Assembly (NCBI GenBank): GCA_963776675.1
Contig: CAVZNR010000026.1
Coordinates: 37,494 to 101,493 of the forward strand
DNA from: Hyphomicrobium_A sp963776675
GTDB taxonomy: Bacteria; Pseudomonadota; Alphaproteobacteria; Rhizobiales; Hyphomicrobiaceae
DNA: 64,000 bases
Direction of reading: 5' to 3'
Part shown: piece by piece, positions 44,950-53,907 of the stretch
Layout: each line of letters starts with the position of its first letter
Position numbering within the stretch: position 1 is the stretch's first letter
Notes under the pieces: model-generated
Told to the model about the DNA's origin: nothing
The model's database searches: none
Seen by the model: the letters and a program-made list of their open reading frames with translations, nothing else
Made by a program: the position numbers and the translations under genes

Positions 44950-45585
44950 TCAGCGCTTGTCGGGATCGACGATGCTGAGACCGCCCTCGAACACCTGGAA
45001 CTGACGCCGCTGCGAGCGCACGATGCGCCCCGATCGCGACGGATCTATGGACGGCGGCTCGGCGGGGCGGGAAAAAGGGCTACTGGGATCGCGCGAAGGC
45101 CAAATGACCTCATTGGAAATCACGTGCTTCGACGTAACGGGTTTCTCGCCGAACCAGCCCGGCGACTGCAGCGGCGAGAAGGCACCCAGCACGCGCTCGA
45201 TAGTGTCGCGCGTGTGGCGAAGCGGTAGGAGCAACACTTCGCACTCGACCGGCGCCTCGTCGGCGGCACCGATCTCAAGGTAGACAATTCCAGCGGTGCC
45301 GTGGCGTGTGAGGGTCGAGAACTGTCGCAGCAACGGCAAACGATCGATCGCCTCCCAGCCGCTGAGAAAGTTGGTGCCGCGCAGCTCGTACCCGAAGACG
45401 TCGCACATGCGGGTACCGGCTAGCCGGAAGCTGAACGTCTCAGCGTCGCGCCGTTCCAGTATGAACGTGTGGGGCAGGATCGCGCTGATTTTCGAGGGAT
45501 CGATCTCGAAGCGCTGGGGTGCCATCCTGTGGCCGCGCACACTGTCCCAGTATCCGAATAGGGCACTGCTGGTTTTATGTTTCAT
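44950..45585 (-). CDS. PAS domain protein (PAS_5/DUF1457-type)
   Basis: A 211-residue soluble protein with one PAS-like domain: ALFGYWDSVRGHRMAPQRFE, ISAILPHTFILERRDAETFS, FRLAGTRMCDVFGYELRGTN, then FLSGWEAIDRLPLL and CEVLLLPLRHTRDTIERVLG. This matches the alphaproteobacterial PAS_5 family, single-domain proteins of unknown ligand. A proline- and serine-rich C-terminal tail follows. The ATG at 45585 was chosen because homology begins at once; an upstream ATG at 45771 gives a cysteine-rich leader without family resemblance. Confidence 0.86.
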   Translation of the reverse strand: MKHKTSSALFGYWDSVRGHRMAPQRFEIDPSKISAILPHTFILERRDAETFSFRLAGTRMCDVFGYELRGTNFLSGWEAIDRLPLLRQFSTLTRHGTAGIVYLEIGAADEAPVECEVLLLPLRHTRDTIERVLGAFSPLQSPGWFGEKPVTSKHVISNEVIWPSRDPSSPFSRPAEPPSIDPSRSGRIVRSQRRQFQVFEGGLSIVDPDKR

Positions 45586-45806
45586 GGTCCTGGCTGCCGA
45601 GGAGTCCCGTCGAAAAAGAGCGCACGACTGTTCCGGAACGGGACACCTTTTCCCTGATCGGTTGTCATGCCTGCCCACGGAGCAGCATCCGTGCCATGAG
45701 GACCGCGCTTGGCCTGTCAGCGCAAACATGGTTGCTGGGCGTTGCGATGCCCCATTAACGCTGCCGCCCATCCCGATCGCGGGCGCATAGTAAAAAGGAT
45801 GCCGAG

Positions 45807-46523
45807 GTGAGCCGACACGAGCCTATTTTCAACGTGCCGCGCAGTGTGATGGCCATCCTTGGGCTTCTGGTCTTCGTCCAGGTGCTCCTGTCGGTGCTCC
45901 CCGAGACATGGAGCGCCTGGCTCACGCTGGCTCTTGCCTTCATCCCGGCGCGCTACAGTGGATTTGCCAGTTCCATTCCGGGTGGGGACGTGGCCGCGGT
46001 CACGTCGTTCCTGACCTATGCTGCGGTGCACGGTGACTTCATGCACCTCGCCATTAACAGCGCCTGGCTGCTCGCTTTCGGCGGCGTGGTGGCCAACCGC
46101 ATCGGCACGTGGCGCTTCTTTCTCTTTTTCGCCGTGTGTTCGATTGCCGGTGCAATTGCATTCCTGATGCTCAATCAGGGGCTCATGGCGCCCATGGTCG
46201 GAGCCTCTGGTGCGATATCAGGGCTTATGGGCGCCACCATGCGGTTCTTGTTCACGGCACTCGACACCGATGGTTTGCGTGCACTGCGGGAGAATCCGGA
46301 GCGCGTGCCGCTGATGCCGCTGTCTCGGGCGCTAACCGATCGGCGTGTGCTGCTCGTCACCGGCGCATTTCTTCTCGCCAATCTTCTCGGCGTATTGGGG
46401 TTCGGCTCGCTCACGCAGGGAGGCATCGCCTGGCAGGCGCATCTCGGGGGATATTTTGCTGGTCTAATTTGTTACGGGTTCTTTGAGCGAACTCCACGCT
46501 CCATTCACCAGATGGGCCCATGA
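45807..46523 (+). CDS. Rhomboid family intramembrane serine protease
   Basis: A 238-residue membrane protein with six or seven hydrophobic segments. The rhomboid catalytic pair is present: serine in VGASGAISGLMGA and histidine in WQAHLGGYFAGLI. The oxyanion-stabilising H-x-x-x-N of helix 2 appears as MHLAINSAWLLAFG. Rhomboids cleave transmembrane substrates. The physiological target here is unknown. Start is GTG at 45807 with an AGGA site. A CBS-domain gene follows on the same strand after 195 bases. Confidence 0.93.
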   Translation: MSRHEPIFNVPRSVMAILGLLVFVQVLLSVLPETWSAWLTLALAFIPARYSGFASSIPGGDVAAVTSFLTYAAVHGDFMHLAINSAWLLAFGGVVANRIGTWRFFLFFAVCSIAGAIAFLMLNQGLMAPMVGASGAISGLMGATMRFLFTALDTDGLRALRENPERVPLMPLSRALTDRRVLLVTGAFLLANLLGVLGFGSLTQGGIAWQAHLGGYFAGLICYGFFERTPRSIHQMGP

Positions 46524-46718
46524 TAAACGGAGTTCTTGCGTCTTAAGGGCAATTGCATCACCATGAATAGCCGGGCGAACCTCATGGGGCGTCAGGCTAA
46601 AACAGAGAAAACGCAAAGCGTTCTCGCGTCGACTTCCGGGCGCAGGCGCGGATCTCCTTTGATGGATGAAAAAGCGGGATAACGCGCTTCGCTGCCAAGA
46701 CGCACTGGGAGGAAATGG

Positions 46719-47150
46719 ATGAATATCGCTCAGATTTTGAAAACTAAGGGGAGGGCAGTGGCGACGGCGCGGCCCGACTCGAAGCTGTCTGAGATAATTG
46801 CGAAGCTCGTGCAAAAGAAGATTGGCGCCATGGTCATTGTCGGTGACAACGGCGAGGTCGTCGGCATCCTATCGGAGCGCGACGTCATCCGTCAGCTTGC
46901 CGAGCGGGGAGAGGCCGCCCTTAGCGACCCGGTGTCCAAGAGCATGACGACTACGGTCATCTCCTGCCAGGAGTCGAGCACGCTCGAGGAGATGATGGAG
47001 CTGATGACGCAAGGCCGCTTTCGCCACGTGCCGGTCATCGAGGACGGCGCGCTCGTCGGCATCGTCTCGATTGGCGACATCGTCAAGCATCACATCGCCG
47101 AGGTCGAGATGGAAGTGACGGCTATGCGCGACTACTTCGCCACGGGCTGA
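46719..47150 (+). CDS. CBS domain pair protein
   Basis: A 143-residue cytoplasmic protein that consists of two CBS repeats: VATARPDSKLSEIIAKLVQK, IGAMVIVGDNGEVVGILSER and then TVISCQESSTLEEMMELMTQ, GRFRHVPVIEDGALVGIVSI. Such pairs bind adenosyl ligands (AMP, ATP, SAM). Free-standing members of this type are very common in alphaproteobacteria and their target is unknown. An AGGA ribosome site precedes the ATG at 46719. The gene converges on the patatin gene. Confidence 0.93.
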   Translation: MNIAQILKTKGRAVATARPDSKLSEIIAKLVQKKIGAMVIVGDNGEVVGILSERDVIRQLAERGEAALSDPVSKSMTTTVISCQESSTLEEMMELMTQGRFRHVPVIEDGALVGIVSIGDIVKHHIAEVEMEVTAMRDYFATG

Positions 47151-47191
47151 GGCCGGCTTTTAGGCATCCTCGAAGTGGTGCAAAAAGTGGC

Positions 47192-48151
47192 TCACGCCAC
47201 CTCGACCACGCCTACGTGAGCGCCTGGCACATACTTGCGTGCGTCGATCTCCCGACGCATGTCCTGCAGTTGGCGCTTGGTCGCCGTCTCGCCGCTGGCA
47301 ATCAGCTCTTCGGCGCGATGGAAATCGAAAAGGCCGACCTCTCCGAGCCGCAGGTTGATCATGGCATCGGGCGGATCGCCAGCAAGCCGCGAGCGCGCGA
47401 TGCGATCCTGCACGATGTTGAAGGCGTCCATCATCACCGTCGAGATGCCGGGTGCCGACTCGCCTTTGCCGAAAATCTGGCGCTGCAGCAGCCGGCGCAC
47501 AGCGGCGCCGTTCTGGCCCAGTAGTGGTACCGTCGCCGGTTGCTCCGGCTCGGCCGTGGCTTCCGCCTCGAAATGCGGATCGATCGTTCCCCGACCGCAG
47601 ACGTCGAAGTTGAGATTGACGGCGATCACATAGCGTGCGCCGTGCGCGCGACACACTGAGACCGGAATGGGATTGACGAGCGCGCCGTCGAACAGCCAGC
47701 GGCCGTTGATCTTGACGGGGCGGAAGATGCCCGGAAGCGCGTAAGATGCGCGCACGGCATCGACGAGCTCGCCACGCGACAGCCAGATTTCGTGCCCGGT
47801 GCCGATCTCGGTCGCGACCGCAGTGAAGCGCGGCTTGAGATCCTCGATCTTGAGGTGCCCGAGATGCTGCTCGAGCTGGTCGCACAGCCGCTGGCCGTTA
47901 ATCAGGCCGGTACCTGCAAAGTTAAAGTCTAGATAGCCGAAGACCCGCCTGCGCGTGAGGCTGCGTGCGAATTTCTCCAGGGATTCGAGATGCCCGCCCG
48001 CGTAGCAGGCACCAACGACGGCGCCGATCGACGTGCCCACGATGATGTCCGGCTCGATGCCGGCTTCGCTCAACGCTTTGATGACACCGATATGGGCCCA
48101 GCCGCGCGCCGCGCCGCCCCCCAACGCTAGGCCGATCTTCGTCTTCGCCAT
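47192..48151 (-). CDS. Patatin-like phospholipase (RssA-like)
   Basis: A 319-residue lipid acyl hydrolase. The oxyanion loop is GGGAARGWAHIG (residues 11-22), the catalytic serine is in VGTSIGAV (Ser41), and the dyad aspartate in FDGALVNPIPV. ISYALPGIFRPVKINGRWLF-like sequence precedes it, typical of the RssA/YchK subgroup. Cytoplasmic, no signal peptide. A C-terminal extension of about 90 residues follows the patatin core. The upstream region holds a dyad GTCCTA-N9-TAGGAC at 48291-48311 that may be regulatory. Confidence 0.92.
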   Translation of the reverse strand: MAKTKIGLALGGGAARGWAHIGVIKALSEAGIEPDIIVGTSIGAVVGACYAGGHLESLEKFARSLTRRRVFGYLDFNFAGTGLINGQRLCDQLEQHLGHLKIEDLKPRFTAVATEIGTGHEIWLSRGELVDAVRASYALPGIFRPVKINGRWLFDGALVNPIPVSVCRAHGARYVIAVNLNFDVCGRGTIDPHFEAEATAEPEQPATVPLLGQNGAAVRRLLQRQIFGKGESAPGISTVMMDAFNIVQDRIARSRLAGDPPDAMINLRLGEVGLFDFHRAEELIASGETATKRQLQDMRREIDARKYVPGAHVGVVEVA

Positions 48152-48290
48152 AGCCGGTCACCTGTTTGCCTGCGCCGGCGTGCCCTCCAGAGCAACGAGC
48201 ACGACCGCATCCCAGCACTCACAATTGCGGCTGGCCGATGCAATCTACATGCCCATCGGGGTACGCCAAACGAGCCCGAATCGTATTGCT

Positions 48291-48311
48291 GTCCTAACTT
48301 GAATATAGGAC
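48291..48311. promoter_or_regulatory. Inverted repeat upstream of patatin gene
   Basis: Perfect 6-base arms GTCCTA and TAGGAC flank 9 bases of AT-rich sequence, 140 bases upstream of the patatin start. On the minus strand the interior contains TATATT, which could be a -10 element, so the dyad might overlap a promoter. No matching regulator is encoded nearby. Confidence 0.28.
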
Positions 48312-48392
48312 GCCAAGATTAACCTTACACTAGCCCATTGGCATTTCGCCGACGGCCCGGTGCGCCGACCGCAGCGCAATATGGCTATCTTG

Positions 48393-48836
48393 TCAGCGCT
48401 TCATTCGGGGATTGCATGAAGCCGCGACGAGCTCTTCGTGCGGTGCAGGGCCGAGCGGTACGGTGCGGTAGAAGCAACTGCGTTCGCCTGTGTGACAGGC
48501 GACCCCGTCGCCTGCGACCTTCACGCGCAGCCAAACGACGTCTTGGTCGCAGTCTGTGCGCAGCTCCACGATTCGCAAAAGGTTTCCGCTCTCTTCACCC
48601 TTCTTCCAAAGTGAAGCACGCGAGCGGCTCCAGAAATGGCCGACGCCGCTCTCAAGCGTCAGCGCCAGTGCCTCCATATTCATCCACGCAAACATGAGCA
48701 CGTCGCCCGTATCGGCGTCGGTGACGATTGCAGGGATCAGTCCATCGGCATCGAACTTCGGCTGAAACGTCAACCCAGTCTCGATGCTCTCCTTGCTGGA
48801 GCGCGGAGAAAACTGCGGTGTGTCGGACGGGTTCAT
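48393..48836 (-). CDS. hisI: Phosphoribosyl-AMP cyclohydrolase
   Basis: Third step of histidine synthesis: opens the purine ring of phosphoribosyl-AMP. The 147-residue protein has FDADGLIPAIVTDADTGDVL, MFAWMNMEALALTLESGVGH and FWSRSRASLWKKGEESGNLL. The metal ligands are in ELRTDCDQDVVWLRV and GVACHTGERSCFYR. It is the single-domain form without the HisE pyrophosphohydrolase, as usual in alphaproteobacteria. It is followed by the patatin gene and preceded by folE on the same strand. Confidence 0.96.
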   Translation of the reverse strand: MNPSDTPQFSPRSSKESIETGLTFQPKFDADGLIPAIVTDADTGDVLMFAWMNMEALALTLESGVGHFWSRSRASLWKKGEESGNLLRIVELRTDCDQDVVWLRVKVAGDGVACHTGERSCFYRTVPLGPAPHEELVAASCNPRMKR

Positions 48837-48875
48837 AGAAACGCTCTTTGTGTTGCGGCGGGCGAGCGCGCGCTC

Positions 48876-49529
48876 TTAAGCGTAGCGGTCGCCCACTGGG
48901 CTCTGCACGGCTTGCAGGAAGCGGTCCCGCCAATGCTGATCCGTTTCGAAGACGCCGGTAAAGTGCGTGGTCACCATCGTCGCCGCAGGCTGGTTCACAT
49001 CGCGCAGCGTCATACATTGATGGGTAGCGCGGATCATCACGGCGGCGCCCTTGGGAGCGAGCACGTCTTGAATGGTGGCCGCGATCTGCGCCGTCAACGA
49101 TTCCTGCACTTGCAGACGGCGGGCGAAAATGTCGACGACGCGCGCCAGCTTCGACAGACCGACGACGCGGCGATCGGGGACGTAGGCTACGTGCGCGACA
49201 CCGACGAAGGGCGCGATATGGTGCTCGCAGTGGCTCTCCAAGCGCACGTCGCGCAGCAGGATCATGTCCGAATATCCCGACACGTCCTCGAAAGTCCGGC
49301 TGAGCTCGGCGGCGGGATTCGAGAAGTAGCCCGAGAAGCGCTCCTCGAAGGCGGCGGCGACGCGTTTGGGCGTATTGGCGAGCCCCGGTCGCGCCGGATC
49401 GTCGCCGGCCCACGCGAGCAGCGTGCGCACGGCCGCCTCCGCCTCATGACGACTGGGGCGGTCCGGGCGATCAGGGCCTGTCGCCTCGATCGGCGTGGGC
49501 GAGGTCTTCTTCAAGTGGGGCACTCCCAT
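48876..49529 (-). CDS. folE: GTP cyclohydrolase I
   Basis: Converts GTP to dihydroneopterin triphosphate for folate synthesis. The 217-residue protein has VRTLLAWAGDDPARPGLANT (family N-terminal motif), zinc ligands in ESHCEHHIAPF and ATHQCMTLRD, and the signature GLSKLARVVDIFARRLQVQE. The ATG at 49529 was chosen; a longer version from 49574 adds 15 residues. The upstream region is divergent with an IscU-like gene, the usual arrangement in this order. hisI follows 39 bases downstream. Confidence 0.96.
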   Translation of the reverse strand: MGVPHLKKTSPTPIEATGPDRPDRPSRHEAEAAVRTLLAWAGDDPARPGLANTPKRVAAAFEERFSGYFSNPAAELSRTFEDVSGYSDMILLRDVRLESHCEHHIAPFVGVAHVAYVPDRRVVGLSKLARVVDIFARRLQVQESLTAQIAATIQDVLAPKGAAVMIRATHQCMTLRDVNQPAATMVTTHFTGVFETDQHWRDRFLQAVQSPVGDRYA

Positions 49530-49652
49530 GCGCAGCAGGCGCAAGCGTGACAGATACCAGCCGTGATGCCACATTTGCCGAGCCTCCCTATATTATCGGG
49601 AGAGGCTTGAGAAATGGGAAGGGACCGGGCGAAAACGCCCGCAAACGCACGA

Positions 49653-50120
49653 ATGGCCGATTTAGACGAGATCTACAACACGAAGCTCCTGGAGCTGGCG
49701 GCCCATATCCCGTGCTCGGAGCGGCTCGGGCATCCCGACGCCACCGCCACCGCCCATTCCAAGCTGTGCGGGTCGACCGTAAGCATCGATCTCAAGATGA
49801 ACGGAAACGAAGTGGCCGACTACGGGCAGACGGTCAAGGCCTGCCTGCTGGGCCAGGCGGCTGCCGCCATCGTGGGTAAGCACGTGGTCGGGGCGACGGC
49901 AGAGGAGCTGCGCGAAGCGGGGGCTGCCATGCGTCGCATGCTCAAGGAGAACGGCCCGGGGCCAGGGGGGCGCTTCGCCGAGCTTCAGCTCCTGGAGCCG
50001 GTGCGTCACTACAAAGCGCGGCACGGCTCGGTTCTGCTCACCTTCGACGCCATCGAGAAGGCGCTTGCCGCGATCGAGGAGAAACGCGCAGCCGCCAAGA
50101 CGCGGGCGGCGTCTGCTTGA
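49653..50120 (+). CDS. Iron-sulfur cluster scaffold, IscU/NifU N-terminal type
   Basis: A 155-residue protein of the IscU-like scaffold fold. The three cluster-ligand cysteines are visible in HIPCSERLG, SKLCGSTVSI and VKACLLGQAAAAIV, with an alanine/glutamine-rich helix after the last. It lacks the D-x-x-x-C-G context of true IscU and resembles the alphaproteobacterial group next to folE. It probably carries or transfers Fe-S clusters. The ATG at 49653 (MADLDEIYNTKLLEL) fits the family. A cupin gene follows 19 bases later. Confidence 0.88.
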   Translation: MADLDEIYNTKLLELAAHIPCSERLGHPDATATAHSKLCGSTVSIDLKMNGNEVADYGQTVKACLLGQAAAAIVGKHVVGATAEELREAGAAMRRMLKENGPGPGGRFAELQLLEPVRHYKARHGSVLLTFDAIEKALAAIEEKRAAAKTRAASA

Positions 50121-50139
50121 GCCATCTGGGGAGCATGAA

Positions 50140-50604
50140 ATGGCGGTGATCAGGGATCCCTCCAAGATCGAGGGGCGGCGCGGGACGATTTATCCCGCCG
50201 AGTTCGCCAAAGGCTTCGAAGGCCGCATCAAGCGTGCGCTCGGCAACGCCGGCGGCCTCACGCAGTTCGGCGTCAACCTGACGACATTGGAGCCCGGCGC
50301 ACCCTCAGCGCATCGCCACTGGCACGCGCGGGAGGACGAGTTCATCTACGTGCTTGCAGGTGAGCTGACGCTCGTCACGGACGAAGGTGAGCAGGTGCTT
50401 CTCCCGGGTATGGCCGCGTGCTTTCCAGCGGGCGAGGCGAACGGCCACCAGCTGATCAACAAGACATCCAAGCCCGCAAGCTATTTGGAGGTCGGCACGC
50501 GCAGCCGCGACGAGGACGCCGAATATCCCGACATCGACCTGCGCCTGAAGAAGCGGTCGGGAAAGATGATCTTCTTCCACAAGTCAGGCGAGCCCTACGC
50601 ATGA
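50140..50604 (+). CDS. Cupin-domain protein
   Basis: A 154-residue cytoplasmic cupin. Motif 1 lies in APSAHRHWHAREDEFIYVLA (G-x-H-x-H-x-E type with three histidines and a glutamate) and motif 2 in GMAACFPAGEANGHQLINKT. A C-terminal acidic tail with DIDLRLKKRSGKMIFFHKSG is typical of a cupin subgroup near sugar-isomerase-like proteins. Substrate unknown. It overlaps the start of yidD by 4 bases (ATGA), so the two are translationally coupled. Confidence 0.88.
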   Translation: MAVIRDPSKIEGRRGTIYPAEFAKGFEGRIKRALGNAGGLTQFGVNLTTLEPGAPSAHRHWHAREDEFIYVLAGELTLVTDEGEQVLLPGMAACFPAGEANGHQLINKTSKPASYLEVGTRSRDEDAEYPDIDLRLKKRSGKMIFFHKSGEPYA

Positions 50605-50891
50605 GCCTCGGGGGATCGCTGCTGAAGGCGCCGATCCACCTCTATCGCTGGACGCTGAAGCCCTATGTCGGCTGGAACTGCCGGCACGTTCCCACCTGCT
50701 CCGAATACGCGCTGGAGGCCATTGATACGAACGGCGCCTGGCGCGGCTTCTGGCTGACGGTCTCTCGCCTGTCGCGCTGTCACCCTTTCGGCTCGCGCGG
50801 GCACGATCCGGTCCCCGATATCCGCGGCGAGTTTCATCCCTTTGCGCCCTGGCGCTATGGGCGCTGGCGACTGCGTCATCCTGAGGGATGA
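50601..50891 (+). CDS. yidD: Membrane protein insertion efficiency factor YidD
   Basis: A 96-residue peripheral membrane protein that helps YidC insert inner-membrane proteins. It has LKAPIHLYRWTLKPYVGWNC, HVPTCSEYALEAIDTNGAWR and SRCHPFGSRGHDPVPD, with the conserved cysteines and the G-H/Y-D-P-V-P motif. It overlaps the cupin stop. It is usually next to rpmH/rnpA but here is upstream of thrS. Confidence 0.94.
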   Translation: MSLGGSLLKAPIHLYRWTLKPYVGWNCRHVPTCSEYALEAIDTNGAWRGFWLTVSRLSRCHPFGSRGHDPVPDIRGEFHPFAPWRYGRWRLRHPEG

Positions 50892-50963
50892 CAGACGGTT
50901 CGTGGCCGCTTATATACGCCTCATCTTACCTGCTTGGTATGCAGCGATTGAGAGGAGATGGCG

Positions 50964-52950
50964 ATGGCCGACGCGGCCCAAATAACCCTGACATTTCCGG
51001 ACGGCGCCACGCGCAAGGTCGAGAGCGGCTCAACCGGCCTCTCGGTCGCCAAGGCCATTTCACCGTCGCTGGCCAAGCGCACGGTGGCGATGAGCCTCGA
51101 CGGGAAGCTCGCCGACATAGCCGACCCGATCACGTCGGATGCCACGATCAAATTCGTCTCGCGCACCGACCCGGAAGCGCTGGAGCTGATCCGGCACGAC
51201 GCCGCGCACGTCATGGCCGAGGCCGTTCAGTCATTGTGGCCCGGCACGCAAGTGACCATCGGGCCGGTGATCGAGAACGGCTTCTACTATGACTTCGCCA
51301 AGCAGTCTCCGTTCGAGCCCGACGATCTCGCTCGAGATCGAAAAGAAGATGCACGAGATCGTCGCGAAAAACGCGCCCTTCACCAAGGAGGTCTGGAGCC
51401 GCAAAAAGGCCAAGGACTTCTTCAAGAAGAGCGGCGAGGCGTTCAAGGTCGAGCTCATCGACGCGATCCCTGAAGATCAGGACCTCAAGATCTATAAGCA
51501 GGGAGAATGGCTCGATCTGTGCCGCGGCCCGCACATGGCCTCGACCGGTCAGATCGGCAAGGCGTTCAAGCTGCAGAAGTTCGCCGGCTCCTATTGGCGC
51601 GGCGACGCCAAGGGCGCGCAGCTGCAACGCGTCTATGGAACGGCATGGGCGAGCGAGGACGATCTCAAGGCGTACCTGCACCGGCTCGAGGAGGCGGAGA
51701 AGCGCGACCACCGCAAGCTCGGACGCGAGATGGACCTCTTCCATTTCCAGGAGGAAGCGCCGGGCTCGGTATTCTGGCACGCCAAAGGCTGGACGCTCTT
51801 CCAGACGCTGATCGCCTACATGCGCCGCCGCCTCTCCGCGGCCGGCTATACCGAGGTCAACTCTCCCGACATGATGGAGAAGCACTTCTGGGAGCTCTCC
51901 GGCCACTGGGAGAACTACCGGGAGATGATGTTCGTCACCGAGCTTCCCGACGAGCGCGTGTTCTGCTGCAAGCCGATGAACTGTCCCGGACACGTGCAGA
52001 TCTTCAAGCACGGGCTCAAGAGCTACCGCGACCTGCCCTTGAAGATGGGCGAGTTCGGCAAGGTGCACCGCTACGAGCCGTCGGGTGCGATGCATGGCCT
52101 GCTCCGCGTGCGCCACTTCACGCAGGACGACGCCCACATCTTCATCACCGAGGATCAGCTTCAGGAGCAGTGCCTGGAGATCAACGACCTGCTCTTGTCG
52201 ATCTATGAGGACTTCGGCTTCAAGGACATCGTCGTGAAGCTATCGACGCGGCCGGAGAAGCGCGTCGGCTCCGACGAGCAGTGGGACCACGCCGAAGCTG
52301 TGATGGAGAAGGTGCTCAAGGAGATCGAAAAGCGCGGCAAGGGCCGCATCAAGACCTCGATCAATCCCGGCGAGGGCGCGTTCTACGGGCCGAAGTTCGA
52401 ATACGTGTTGAAGGACGCGATCGGCCGCGACTGGCAGTGCGGGACGACGCAGGTCGATTTCAACCTGCCTGGTCGCCTCGGCGCCTTTTATATCGACGAG
52501 CACTCGGAGAAAAAGACGCCGGTGATGATCCACCGGGCCATCTTCGGCTCGCTGGAACGCTTCACCGGCGTGCTGATCGAGAACTTCGCCGGACACTTCC
52601 CGCTGTGGCTGGCGCCGGTGCAGGCGGTGGTGGCGACCATCGTGTCTGACGCCGACGATTATGCGCTGCAAGTGCTGGAGCAGCTGAAGGCCGCTGGTCT
52701 GCGCGCCGAGATCGATCTCAGGAACGAGAAGATCAATTACAAGGTGCGCGAGCACTCGCTGGCGAAGGTGCCGGTGCTGATGGTCGTCGGCAAGCGCGAG
52801 GCGGAAGAAGGCAAAGTCTCGATCCGGCGTCTCGGCTCGGATAAGCAGGAGGTCATGACGCTCGACGAGGCGATTGCTGCGCTGCGTGGAGAGGCTGAGC
52901 CTCCCGACGTGAAGCGAGCGGGCGGCGCGGACGTGGCGGCTGCGGCCTAG
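50964..52950 (+). CDS. thrS: Threonyl-tRNA synthetase, +1 frameshift
   Basis: Charges tRNA-Thr. The N-terminal TGS domain (ITLTFPDGATRKVESGSTGL) and the editing domain (LIRHDAAHVMAEAVQSLWPG, H-x-x-x-H) are in one frame. The rest of the editing domain, the catalytic core (FCCKPMNCPGHVQIFKHGLK, AMHGLLRVRHFTQDDAHIFI, QCGTTQVDFNLPGRL) and the anticodon-binding domain are in the next frame. One extra base at about 51330 (D-D-L-L-E-I-E-K-K expected) explains this; corrected length is 661 residues. As the enzyme is essential, sequence error is likely. The ATG at 50964 is 6 bases after an AGGAG and is preferred to the ATG at 50958, which is too close to the site. Confidence 0.95.
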
Positions 52951-52979
52951 GGCGCCGCCTAGGGCGGACTAGCAGGATC

Positions 52980-53441
52980 ATGCCTGTTGCACCTTACAGC
53001 TACCGCTCCGACGCGACGGTGCCGAAGTTCGACGACACAGAGCCGCTGATGATCTTCGACGGGCACTGCGTGCTGTGCTCGTCAGGAGTCGTGTGGATGC
53101 TCGCGCACGATCCACAAGGCGCGTGCCGCTTCGCAGTCGTGCAGGATCCGATCCCGCAGACGCTCTATCGCCACTATGGCCTCGACGCAGAAAACTTTGA
53201 GACTTTCTTGGTGTTGGTCGATGGCATGCCCTATTTGCGCTGGGCCGGCTGGCTAGCAGCGGCGCGCTGTATGCCGGCACCTTGGCGCTGGCTGGGAATC
53301 CTGGGACGGGTCGTCCCGGATGGCATCGGGGACGAAATTTATGATTGGGTACAGCGCAATCGCTTCGACTGGTTCGGGAAGCGAGCGACCTGCTTCCTCC
53401 CCGATGCCGCGCAGAAGGGACGCTTTCTCACCGAGGCGTAA
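52980..53441 (+). CDS. Thiol-disulfide oxidoreductase DCC family (DUF393)
   Basis: A 153-residue protein with the D-G-x-C-x-x-C motif of the DCC family in LMIFDGHCVLCSSGVVWMLA. RFAVVQDPIPQTLYRHYGLD and LDGMPYLRWAGWLAAARC-like sequence follow. The thioredoxin-like fold is expected. No substrate is known. It starts with ATG 30 bases after thrS and is probably co-transcribed. Confidence 0.86.
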   Translation: MPVAPYSYRSDATVPKFDDTEPLMIFDGHCVLCSSGVVWMLAHDPQGACRFAVVQDPIPQTLYRHYGLDAENFETFLVLVDGMPYLRWAGWLAAARCMPAPWRWLGILGRVVPDGIGDEIYDWVQRNRFDWFGKRATCFLPDAAQKGRFLTEA

Positions 53442-53442
53442 A

Positions 53443-53799
53443 TCAATGCAAGGGCGCGTGTGCGCTCGCCGGCCTCGAAGCCAAAGTCGATACTCGCCGG
53501 CAAACGTGAGGCAGCGGCCGTCCCGTCGGCCCCGAAGTGAGCGAGCGGCGAGGCCGCGGCGGCGCGGCCGTAACACGCGCAGCAGACTTGCTGCGCCGCG
53601 TGGCTCTTTCCGGCTTTGCTCTTGATTTGTGCGTGTCGTAGGAAGCCGGAGGCTCTATCTCTACAGCGCTGGTCTCTGGCCTCAGACACCGCACGCAGCA
53701 GCACGCGGCACCGCCGACCATGAAAGCCGTAAAGCAGAAGGTGTACAGCTCTTCGCCGAGCGTCATCGCATCGAACTGGTTGACGAGACCCTCAATCAT
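53443..53799 (-). CDS. Uncertain small protein with cysteine-rich membrane segment
   Basis: A weak candidate, 118 residues. The first 40 residues look real: a GGGAGA ribosome site before the ATG at 53799, then IEGLVNQFDAMTLGEELYTF and a hydrophobic cysteine cluster (AFMVGGAACCCVRCL). The remaining 75 residues are arginine/proline-rich and look non-coding, so the true end may be earlier through another frame error, or the whole gene may be spurious. The 466-base interval between the DCC gene and the MscS gene holds nothing else I recognise. Confidence 0.28.
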   Translation of the reverse strand: MIEGLVNQFDAMTLGEELYTFCFTAFMVGGAACCCVRCLRPETSAVEIEPPASYDTHKSRAKPERATRRSKSAARVTAAPPRPRRSLTSGPTGRPLPHVCRRVSTLASRPASAHAPLH

Positions 53800-53907
53800 C
53801 GGACGTCTCCCATCGTTCTTTTGATTTTGCGTAAAGGTAGCGCAAAATTGCTAAGAAAGACTGGATACGGACGATCCCAAGACCTCACAACCCATGCAGG
53901 CTGACGG

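Noticed and set aside
45630..45639. Palindrome GTTCCGGAAC upstream of the PAS gene
   Set aside because: Too short, does not fit the alphaproteobacterial LexA spacing, and no regulator is suggested by the context.
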